Shown here in pieces: positions 49,360 through 60,519 of a stretch of 64,000 nucleotides of DNA. The notes under the pieces were generated by a model. It did not search any database. It saw nothing but the letters and a program-made list of their open reading frames with translations, and was not told where the DNA came from. A program made the translations under genes and the position numbers. Origin of the DNA: Rhyzopertha dominica (lineage: Eukaryota > Arthropoda > Insecta > Coleoptera > Bostrichidae); assembly GCA_025024175.1 (NCBI GenBank), contig QCXZ01000137.1, forward strand, positions 310,001-374,000. Reading direction: 5' to 3'. The stretch's first letter is position 1, and each line of letters opens with the position of its first letter.

Positions 49360-51400
49360 TGAACGTGCGACAGTGGCGCCCACTACGGACTCAAAAAATT
49401 GCCTAGTTTTAGCGGTTAGGTTTACGTTTCGGTATATTCGAGCCCTTCGAGGGCTAAGTACTGACTGTGCGGTGGTGGGGGGTTGTCACAGGCAAAAGTA
49501 ACTGTTGTGGATTTTTTCCCGTGTCGAAACGTGGGGAATTTTGGGAGTTACGTTAAACTTTGGGGCATTTTTAAATATCTCTCTTGGTTTTCGAGGAAAC
49601 TAAAGAAAAACACACTCTGTTTTTGGTATTGCAATCCTTTACTTATAACTTATATCGGAACAGTGCAAAAATAATAGAAAATTTGATTGAAGTTTAATTG
49701 CTTTTACAAGAAAACCTGCAGCAATTCAAGTTTTACGTTTTTTTCAAAGCATTCTTCATAATATTCTCTGAAAAATCACAAAATTCACTTCTGCATTTCC
49801 TATTAAAAAATAATGATTTGCTACAAAACTTTTTGATTATTTCACCTGATTTTTTAGAAATTCAAGGAAAACTACATAATTATAAAGCTTTGTTTTTAAA
49901 GTATTTTTTTATTATATAACTCGATCTTCTAGAGAAATTTTTTCACAAAAATCCTGTTAAATTTTATACTTTATCATTTACTTCAAAGTTTTATTAATAT
50001 ATTTCTGTCAGATTAAGGAACTCCTGAAAAATTGCCAAATAAACCTTTGAAAATTCAGTTTGAAGGCTTGGCTTAGTTTGCCATAATTTAATTTCCTTTG
50101 ACACCATGGAAAGCACATTAAATTATCTGTCGTAGTTTTCAGAGTATTTTGGAAAGATTATATAAATTTTTCCCGTATAACTATACTGTATGTAATTAAA
50201 AAGTTTGTGACTTTCTCATTCAAAGCATTTCAAAATTACCTTTTTTTTAGTTCTTGTCATGATGTCAATTTTGTGGCTTTTCACATTCCTATGCAGAATT
50301 TAAAGCGATTTTTATTTTCCCTCGGTTTTTCCAATTTTATTGCTTGCATTTTACTTCGTCAAAATTTTTGGTGTGCAAAATTCATCATTCTACAATTTGG
50401 CATATAAATATATAAAATTATTTATTGCAAAATAAATCATTTTCACTCAGAACATAAATTTTACTCGACTTCGGTTCAGAATGATTATTTTTGCAAATAT
50501 GCAACTTATGTTATTATTTTAACAACAAAATCCAATCCGAACTAAGACTATAGAACTCGGTGTTGATAATTTCCTGAAAATCAGGTCAGATATTTAAAAT
50601 TCTTTTTCACGGCACAAATTTTTCGAAAAATTGAATAATTCACCATTTTTCTCAGCTATTATGCCGAAGCCACTTTCCCACCACCTACTTCACTAGTATC
50701 ACTACAGATGGCCTTATACTGTTATAAAAAGGTTATAATCAACTTGTACAGGGGTACTGAGATTCGTCTGTACTTACGTGGGACCATTCGTTTGTTTTTT
50801 TGTTTCTGTATCGAACACCACCCGTCCGTATCGAAAATCAAAAATGGGAGAGACATTCCAAATTCAAAGAATCAGCAATAAAATAGTCAGTTTTCGAATG
50901 AAGACGCCACGAAACGGACAGATGGTGTTCAAGCCTGCTAGTCATCTTCTGGTTTATCGGTCGCAGAAGAAGAAATTATTTCCGTTTCTTCTGTGTATTT
51001 CTTGTGCCGTTTTCCAGTACAAGTGGATTTAGCCGTAGTTTTTTTTCCTTTAATTGTAAAATGTCGTTAGGTCAGTGGTGGCGTATTCTCAGATGCGGAA
51101 ATAACTCGTTACTAGTCATACAAGGAGTTCTTTTCTAAGTGTACATAGTGTAAAGTGACAGAAGGCCCAAGATTGATTTCTTTTTGTACTTCTTCGAATC
51201 TGTGTATAGATGGCAGTGCCTTGTTGATACGGACCTGTTGAATTCCTTTCGTGTCTTCAGAAGTAAAAAAATGAACTGCTTATATTATTTATTTATTGAA
51301 TTTTAAATTATAGGTCTCTAATTTTTGTATACAAATAAAATTTATTACAAATTGCACATTTGTTTCCTTTTTACCAAATTGCTTCTGCCNNGCCAGGTAA
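49360..51400 (+). other. Dad: I-Smad 3' flank and probable 3' UTR
   Basis: TGGCGCC at 49374-49380 lies just after the stop. From about 49480 the DNA is AT-rich. AATAAA occurs at 50038-50043 and 50431-50436, either of which could end the transcript. Between about 49690 and 50640, phrases with TTTTT(C/A)..CATTT..CTGAAAA recur loosely, like an old AT-rich repeat. A small frame at 50778-51032 is unassigned. No second gene recognised. Confidence 0.5.
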
Positions 51401-51538
51401 GTGTGGGGGAACATGAGGGTAAAGAGCGACGAAGGCCTGGGCANTGGAGAAGTCCCGTAATTTCTTATGGAANACCAGAGAAAACTTCAAACGCAAATAT
51501 CTCAGAAACGGTAAGTCGTAGAGCGAAACGGACAAAAT
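51401..51538 (+). repeat. Non-satellite junction sequence left of the array
   Basis: This ~140-bp stretch reads ...AAACGCAAATATCTCAGAAACGGTAAGTCGTAGAGCGAAACGGACAAAATA and then runs straight into satellite at ACAACGGTTCGCTCGG. It does not occur elsewhere in the array. Sequences of this style (NAATATCTCAGAAACGGTAAG) often belong to dispersed repeats. Four Ns lie at 51390-51472. Confidence 0.45.
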
Positions 51539-51810
51539 ACAACGGTTCGCTCGGAAAGTGTCGTTATTTAGGCCGCCCGCAGTCCTAGCTCATTTTAGAG
51601 CACATTTTTGAAATCTGCAGTTCAAAATACATCTGTACGTCGATTTTGAGCTAAATCTATATTTTGTCAAAAATCACAAAACATCCAAGGCTACCCCTTT
51701 GTTCTTTTTTGACCTTAAAATTTTTTCGTCTCCGATTCAGCTGAATACAAGTATACTTACTGATTTGGACCTCCTGAATTTCGGAATGGCCTCAGTTGGT
51801 CGCTAGCTAC

Positions 51811-53977
51811 AACGGTTCGCTCGGAAAGTGTCCTTATTTAGGCCGCTCGCAGTCCTAGCTCATTTTAGAGCACATTTTTGAAATCTGCAGTTCAAAATAC
51901 ATCTGTACGTCGATTTTGAGCTAAATCTATATTTTGTCAAAAATCACAAAACATCCAAGGCTAACCCCTTTGTTCTTTTTTGACCTTAAAATTTTTTCGT
52001 CTCGGATTCAGCTGAATACAAGTATACTTACTGATTTGGACCTCCTGAATTTCGGAATGGCCTCAGTTGGTCGCTAGCTACAACGGTTCGCTCGGAAAGT
52101 GTCCTTATTTAGGCCGCCCGCAGTCCTAGCTCATTTTAGAGCACATTTTTGAATTCTGCAGTTCAAAATACATCTGTACGTCGATTTTGAGCTAAATCTA
52201 TATTTTGTCCAAAATCACAAAACATCCAAGGCTAACCCCTTTGTTCTTTTTTGACCTTAAAATTTTTTCGTCTCCGATTCAGCTGAATATAAGTATACTT
52301 ACTGATTTGGACCTCCTGAATTTCGGAATGGCCTCGGTTTGTCGCTAGCTACAACGGTTCGCTCGGAAAGTGTCCTTATTTAGGCCGCCCGCAGTCCTAG
52401 CTCATTTTAGAGCACATTTTTAAAATCTGCAGTTCAAAATACATCTGTACGTCGATTTTGAGCTAAATCTATATTTTGTCAAAAATCACAAAACATCCAA
52501 GGCTACCCCTTTGTTCTTTTTTGACCTTAAAATTTTTTCGTGTCCGATTCAGCTGAATACAAGTATACTTACTGATTTGGACCTCCTGAATTTCGGAATG
52601 GCCTCAGTTGGTCGCTAGCTACAACGGTTCGCTCGGAAAGTGTCCTTATTTAGGCCGCTCGCAGTCCTAGCTCATTTTAGAGCACATTTTGAAATCTGCA
52701 GTTCAAAATACATCTGTACGTCGATTTTGAGCTAAATCTATATTTTGTCAAAAATCACAAAACATCCAAGGCTAACCCCTTTGTTCTTTTTTGACCTTAA
52801 AATTTTTTTCGTCTCGGATTCAGCTGAATACAAGTATACTTACTGATTTGGACCTCCTGAATTTCGGAATGGCCTCAGTTGGTCGCTAGCTACAACGGTT
52901 CGCTCGGAAAGTGTCCTTATTTAGGCCGCCCGCAGTCCTAGCTCATTTTAGAGCACATTTTTGAATTCTGCAGTTCAAAATACATCTGTACGTCGATTTT
53001 GAGCTAAATCTATATTTTGTCCAAAATCACAAAACATCCAAGGCTAACCCCTTTGTTCTTTTTTGACCTTAAAATTTTTTCGTCTCCGATTCAGCTGAAT
53101 ATAAGTATACTTACTGATTTGGACCTCCTGAATTTCGGAATGGCCTCGGTTTGTCGCTAGCTACAACGGTTCGCTCGGAAAGTGTCCTTATTTAGGCCGC
53201 CCGCAGTCCTAGCTCATTTTAGAGCACATTTTTAAAATCTGCAGTTCAAAATACATCTGTACGTCGATTTTGAGCTAAATCTATATTTTGTCAAAAATCA
53301 CAAAACATCCAAGGCTACCCCTTTGTTCTTTTTTGACCTTAAAATTTTTTCGTGTCCGATTCAGCTGAATACAAGTATACTTACTGATTTGGACCTCCTG
53401 AATTTCGGAATGGCCTCAGTTGGTCGCTAGCTACAACGGTTCGCTCGGAAAGTGTCCTTATTTAGGCCGCTCGCAGTCCTAGCTCATTTTAGAGCACATT
53501 TTTGAAATCTGCAGTTCAAAATACATCTGTACGTCGATTTTGAGCTAAATCTATATTTTGTCAAAAATCACAAAACATCCAAGGCTAACCCCTTTGTTCT
53601 TTTTTGACCTTAAAATTTTTTCGTCTCGGATTCAGCTGAATACAAGTATACTTACTGATTTGGACCTCCTGAATTTCGGAATGGCCTCAGTTGGTCGCTA
53701 GCTACAACGGTTCGCTCGGAAAGTGTCCTTATTTAGGCCGCCCGCAGTCCTAGCTCATTTTAGAGCACATTTTTGAATTCTGCAGTTCAAAATACATCTG
53801 TACGTCGATTTTGAGCTAAATCTATATTTTGTCAAAATCACAAAACATCCAAGGCTAACCCCTTTGTTCTTTTTTGACCTTAAAATTTTTTCGTCTCCGA
53901 TTCAGCTGAATACAAGTATACTTACTGATTTGGACCTCCNGAATTTCGGAATGGCCTCCGTTTGTCGNTAGCTACAA
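51811..53977 (+). repeat. Three-monomer higher-order repeat (about 812 bp)
   Basis: Monomer types alternate A-B-C. A (51811, 52623, 53436) has CTCGCAG, GAAATCTGC and GTCTCGGATT. B (52082, 52894, 53707) has CCCGCAG, GAATTCTGC, and GTCTCCGATT, plus GTCCAAAATC and ATATAAG in the first two. C (52353, 53165) has TTTTTAAAATCTGC, GGCTACCCC lacking AA, and GTGTCCGATT. Repeats of the trimer are spaced 812-813 bp. The third B copy is modified (GTCAAAATC, ATACAAG) and the pattern dissolves after it. Confidence 0.9.
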
Positions 53978-56900
53978 CGGTTCGCTCGGAAAGTGTCCTT
54001 ATTTAGGCCGCTCGCAGTCCTAGCTCATTTTAGAGCACATTTTTGAAANCTGCAGTTCAAAATACATCTGTACGTCGATTTTGAGCTAAATCTATATTTT
54101 GTCAAAAATCACAAAACATCCAAGGCTAACCCCTTTGTTCTTTTTTGACCTTAAAATTTTTTCGTCTCGGATTCAGCTGAATACAAGTATACTTACTGAT
54201 TTGGACCTCCTGAATTTCGGAATGGCCTCAGTTGGTNGCTAGCTACAACGGTTCGCTCGGAAAGTGTCCTTATTTAGGCCGCCCGCAGTCCTAGCTCATT
54301 TTAGAGCACATTTTTGAAATCTGCAGCTCTAAATACATCTGTACGTCGATTTTGAGCTAAATCTATATTTTTGTCAAAAATCACAAAACATCCAAGGCTA
54401 ACCCCTTTGTTCTTTTTTGACCTTAAAATTTTTTCGTCTCGGATTCAGCTGAATACAAGTATACTTACTGATTTGGACCTCCTGAATTTCGGAATGGCCT
54501 CAGTTGGTCGCTAGCTACAACGGTTCGCTCGGAAAGTGTCCTTATTTAGGCCGCCCGCAGTCCTAGCTCATTTTAGAGCACATTTTTGAATTCTGCAGTT
54601 CAAAATACATCTGTACGTCGATTTTGAGCTAAATCTATATTTTGTCCAAAATCACAAAACATCCAAGGCTAACCCCTTTGTTCTTTTTTGACCTTAAAAT
54701 TTTTTCGTCTCCGATTCAGCTGAATACAAGTATACTTACTGATTTGGACCTCCTGAATTTCGGAATGGCCTCGGTTGGTCGCTAGCTACAACGGTTCGCT
54801 CGGAAAGTGTCCTTATTTAGGCCGCCCGCAGTCCTAGCTCATTTTAGAGCACATTTTTGAATTCTGCAGTTCAAAATACATCTGTACGTCGATTTTGAGC
54901 TAAATCTATTTTTTGTCAAAAATCACAAAACATCCAAGGCTAACCCCTTTGTTCTTTTTTGACCTTAAAATTTTTTCGTCTCCGATTCAGCTGAATACAA
55001 GTATACTTACTGATTTGGACCTCCTGAATTTCGGAATGGCCTCAGTTGGTCGCTAGCTACAACGGTTCGCTCGGAAAGTGTCCTTATTTAGGCCGCCCGC
55101 AGTCCTAGCTCATTTTAGAGCACATTTTTGAAATCTGCAGTTCAAAATACATCTGTACGTCGATTTTGAGCTAAATCTATTTTTTGTCAAAAATCACAAA
55201 ACATCCAAGGCTAACCCCTTTGTTCTTTTTTGACCTTAAAATTTTTTCGTCTCCGATTCAGCTGAATACAAGTATACTTACTGATTTGGACCTCCTGAAT
55301 TTCGGAATGGCCTCAGTTGGTCGCTAGCTACAACGGTTCGCTCGGAAAGTGTCCTTATTTAGGCCGCCCGCAGTCCTAGCTCATTTTAGAGCACATTTTT
55401 GAAATCTGCAGTTCAAAATACATCTGTACGTCGATTTTGAGCTAAATCTATTTTTTGTCAAAAATCACAAAACATCCAAGGCTAACCCCTTTGTTCTTTT
55501 TTGACCTTAAAATTTTTTCGTCTCCGATTCAGCTGAATACAAGTATACTTACTGATTTGGACCTCCTGAATTTCGGAATGGCCTCAGTTGGTCGCTAGCT
55601 ACAACGGTTCGCTCGGAAAGTGTCCTTATTTAGGCCGCCCGCAGTCCTAGCTCATTTTAGAGCACATTTTTGAATTCTGCAGTTCAAAATACATCTGTAC
55701 GTCGATTTTGAGCTAAATCTATTTTTTGTCAAAAATCACAAAACATCCAAGGCTAACCCCTTTGTTCTTTTTTGACCTTAAAATTTTTTCGTCTCCGATT
55801 CAGCTGAATACAAGTATACTTACTGATTTGGACCTCCTGAATTTCGGAATGGCCTCAGTTGGTCGCTAGCTACAACGGTTCGCTCGGAAAGTGTCCTTAT
55901 TTAGGCCGCTCGCAGTCCTAGCTCATTTTAGAGCACATTTTTGAATTCTGCAGTTCAAAATACATCTGTACGTCGATTTTGAGCTAAATCTATTTTTTGT
56001 CAAAAATCACAAAACATCCAAGGCTAACCCCTTTGTTCTTTTTTGACCTTAAAATTTTTTCGTCTCCGATTCAGCTGAATACAAGTGTACTTACTGATTT
56101 GGACCTCCTGAATTTCGGAATGGCCTCAGTTGGTCGCTAGCTACAACGGTTCGCTCGGAAAGTGTCCTTATTTAGGCCGCTCGCAGTCCTAGCTCATTTT
56201 AGAGCACATTTTTGAAATCTGCAGTTCAAAATACATCTGTACGTCGATTTTGAGCTAAATCTATTTTTTGTCAAAAATCACAAAACATCCAAGGCTAACC
56301 CCTTTGTTCTTTTTTGACCTTAAAATTTTTTCGTCTCCGATTCAGCTGAATACAAGTATACTTACTGATTTGGACCTCCTGAATTTCGGAATGGCCTCAG
56401 TTGGTCGCTAGCTACAACGGTTCGCTCGGAAAGTGTCCTTATTTAGGCCGCTCGCAGTCCTAGCTCATTTTAGAGCACATTTTTGAAATCTGCAGTTCAA
56501 AATACATCTGTACGTCGATTTTGAGCTAAATCTATTTTTTGTCAAAAATCACAAAACATCCAAGGCTAACCCCTTTGTTCTTTTTTGACCTTAAAATTTT
56601 TTCGTCTCCGATTCAGCTGAATACAAGTATACTTACTGATTTGGACCTCCTGAATTTCGGAATGGCCTCAGTTGGTCGCTAGCTACAACGGTTCGCTCGG
56701 AAAGTGTCCTTATTTAGGCCGCTCGCAGTCCTAGCTCATTTTAGAGCACATTTTTGAAATCTGCAGTTCAAAATACATCTGTACGTCGATTTTGAGCTAA
56801 ATCTATTTTTTGTCAAAAATCACAAAACATCCAAGGCTAACCCCTTTGTTCTTTTTTGACCTTAAAATTTTTTCGTCTCCGATTCAGCTGAATACAAGTG

Positions 56901-59900
56901 TACTTACTGATTTGGACCTCCTGAATTTCGGAATGGCCTCAGTTGGTCGCTAGCTACAACGGTTCGCTCGGAAAGTGTCCTTATTTAGGCCGCTCGCAGT
57001 CCTAGCTCATTTTAGAGCACATTTTTGAAATCTGCAGTTCAAAATACATCTGTACGTCGATTTTGAGCTAAATCTATTTTTTGTCAAAAATCACAAAACA
57101 TCCAAGGCTAACCCCTTTGTTCTTTTTTGACCTTAAAATTTTTTCGTCTCCGATTCAGCTGAATACAAGTATACTTACTGATTTGGACCTCCTGAATTTC
57201 GGAATGGCCTCAGTTGGTCGCTAGCTACAACGGTTCGCTCGGAAAGTGTCCTTATTTAGGCCGCTCGCAGTCCTAGCTCATTTTAGAGCACATTTTTGAA
57301 ATCTGCAGTTCAAAATACATCTGTACGTCGATTTTGAGCTAAATCTATTTTTTGTCAAAAATCACAAAACATCCAAGGCTAACCCCTTTGTTCTTTTTTG
57401 ACCTTAAAATTTTTTCGTCTCCGATTCAGCTGAATACAAGTATACTTACTGATTTGGACCTCCTGAATTTCGGAATGGCCTCAGTTGGTCGCTAGCTACA
57501 ACGGTTCGCTCGGAAAGTGTCCTTATTTAGGCCGCTCGCAGTCCTAGCTCATTTTAGAGTACATTTTTGAAATCTGCAGTTCAAAATACATCTGTACGTC
57601 GATTTTGAGCTAAATCTATTTTTTGTCAAAAATCACAAAACATCCAAGGCTAACCCCTTTGTTCTTTTTTGACCTTAAAATTTTTTCGTGTCCGATTCAG
57701 CTGAATACAAGTATACTTACTGATTTGGACCTCCTGAATTTCGGAATGGCCTCAGTTGGTCGCTAGCTACAACGGTTCGCTCGGAAAGTGTCCTTATTTA
57801 GGCCGCTCGCAGTCCTAGCTCATTTTAGAGCACATTTTTGAAATCTGCAGTTCAAAATACATCTGTACGTCGATTTTGAGCTAAATCTATTTTTTGTCAA
57901 AAATCACAAAACATCCAAGGCTAACCCCTTTGTTCTTTTTTGACCTTAAAATTTTTTCGTCTCCGATTCAGCTGAATACAAGTATACTTACTGATTTGGA
58001 CCTCCTGAATTTCGGAATGGCCTCAGTTGGTCGCTAGCTACAACGGTTCGCTCGGAAAGTGTCCTTATTTAGGCCGCTCGCAGTCCTAGCTCATTTTAGA
58101 GCACATTTTTGAAATCTGCAGTTCAAAATACATCTGTACGTCGATTTTGAGCTAAATCTATTTTTTGTCAAAAATCACAAAACATCCAAGGCTAACCCCT
58201 TTGTTCTTTTTTGACCTTAAAATTTTTTCGTCTCCGATTCAGCTGAATACAAGTATACTTACTGATTTGGACCTCCTGAATTTCGGAATGGCCTCAGTTG
58301 GTCGCTAGCTACAACGGTTCGCTCGGAAAGTGTCCTTATTTAGGCCGCTCGCAGTCCTAGCTCATTTTAGAGCACATTTTTGAAATCTGCAGTTCAAAAT
58401 ACATCTGTACGTCGATTTTGAGCTAAATCTATTTTTTGTCAAAAATCACAAAACATCCAAGGCTAACCCCTTTGTTCTTTTTTGACCTTAAAATTTTTTC
58501 GTCTCCGATTCAGCTGAATACAAGTATACTTACTGATTTGGACCTCCTGAATTTCGGAATGGCCTCAGTTGGTCGCTAGCTACAACGGTTCGCTCGGAAA
58601 GTGTCCTTATTTAGGCCGCTCGCAGTCCTAGCTCATTTTAGAGTACATTTTTGAAATCTGCAGTTCAAAATACATCTGTACGTCGATTTTGAGCTAAATC
58701 TATTTTTTGTCAAAAATCACAAAACATCCAAGGCTAACCCCTTTGTTCTTTTTTGACCTTAAAATTTTTTCGTGTCCGATTCAGCTGAATACAAGTATAC
58801 TTACTGATTTGGACCTCCTGAATTTCGGAATGGCCTCAGTTGGTCGCTAGCTACAACGGTTCGCTCGGAAAGTGTCCTTATTTAGGCCGCTCGCAGTCCT
58901 AGCTCATTTTAGAGCACATTTTTGAAATCTGCAGTTCAAAATACATCTGTACGTCGATTTTGAGCTAAATCTATTTTTTGTCAAAAATCACAAAACATCC
59001 AAGGCTAACCCCTTTGTTCTTTTTTGACCTTAAAATTTTTTCGTCTCCGATTCAGCTGAATACAAGTATACTTACTGATTTGGACCTCCTGAATTTCGGA
59101 ATGGCCTCAGTTGGTCGCTAGCTACAACGGTTCGCTCGGAAAGTGTCCTTATTTAGGCCGCTCGCAGTCCTAGCTCATTTTAGAGCACATTTTTGAAATC
59201 TGCAGTTCAAAATACATCTGTACGTCGATTTTGAGCTAAATCTATTTTTTGTCAAAAATCACAAAACATCCAAGGCTAACCCCTTTGTTCTTTTTTGACC
59301 TTAAAATTTTTTCGTCTCCGATTCAGCTGAATACAAGTGTACTTACTGATTTGGACCTCCTGAATTTCGGAATGGCCTCAGTTGGTCGCTAGCTACAACG
59401 GTTCGCTCGGAAAGTGTCCTTATTTAGGCCGCTCGCAGTCCTAGCTCATTTTAGAGTACATTTTTGAAATCTGCAGTTCAAAATACATCTGTACGTCGAT
59501 TTTGAGCTAAATCTATTTTTTGTCAAAAATCACAAAACATCCAAGGCTAACCCCTTTGTTCTTTTTTGACCTTAAAATTTTTTCGTGTCCGATTCAGCTG
59601 AATACAAGTATACTTACTGATTTGGACCTCCTGAATTTCGGAATGGCCTCAGTTGGTCGCTAGCTACAACGGTTCGCTCGGAAAGTGTCCTTATTTAGGC
59701 CGCTCGCAGTCCTAGCTCATTTTAGAGCACATTTTTGAAATCTGCAGTTCAAAATACATCTGTACGTCGATTTTGAGCTAAATCTATTTTTGTCAAAAAT
59801 CACAAAACATCCAAGGCTAACCCCTTTGTTCTTTTTTGACCTTAAAATTTTTTCGTGTCCGATTCAGCTGAATACAAGTATACTTACTGATTTGGACCTC

Positions 59901-60419
59901 CTGAATTTCGGAATGGCCTCAGTTGGATCGCTAGCTACAACGGTTCGCTCGGAAAGTGTCCTTATTTAGGCCGCTCGCAGTCCTAGCTCATTTTAGACCA
60001 CATTTTTGAAATCTGCAGTTCAAAATACATCTGTACGTCGATTTTGAGCTAAATCTATTTTTTGTCAAAAATCACAAAACATCCAAGGCTAACCCCTTTG
60101 TTCTTTTTTGACCTTAAAATTTTTTCGTCTCCGATTCAGCTGAATACATGTATACTTACTGATTTGGACCTCCTGAATTTCGGAATGGCCTCAGTTGGTC
60201 GCTAGCTACAACGGTTCGCTCGGAAAGTGTCCTTATTTAGGCCGCTCGCAGTCCTAGCTCATTTTAGAGCACATTTTTGAAAATCTGCAGTTCAAAATAC
60301 ATCTGTACGTCGATTTTGAGCTAAATCTATTTTTTGTCAAAAATCACAAACATCCAAGGCTAACCCCTTTGTTCTTTTTTGACCTTAAAATTTTTTCGTC
60401 TCCGATTCAGCTGAATACA

Positions 60420-60519
60420 NNNNNNNNNNNNNNNNNNNNNNNNNNNNNNNNNNNNNNNNNNNNNNNNNNNNNNNNNNNNNNNNNNNNNNNNNNNNNNNNN
60501 NNNNNNNNNNNNNNNNNNN
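60420..60519. other. Assembly gap of exactly 100 N
   Basis: A round-number run of N inside the satellite, the usual placeholder for a gap of unknown size. The left side stops at ...GCTGAATACA and the right side resumes at TACAAGTATAC, so both edges are at the same point of the monomer. The first monomer after the gap has many single-base deletions. Confidence 0.95.

Noticed and set aside
8997..49380. Exact match to the Drosophila BMP activating element (GGCGCCA-N4-GNCV)
   Set aside because: I checked each GGCGCCA on both orientations by eye and found no strict match, so only the motif excess is claimed.
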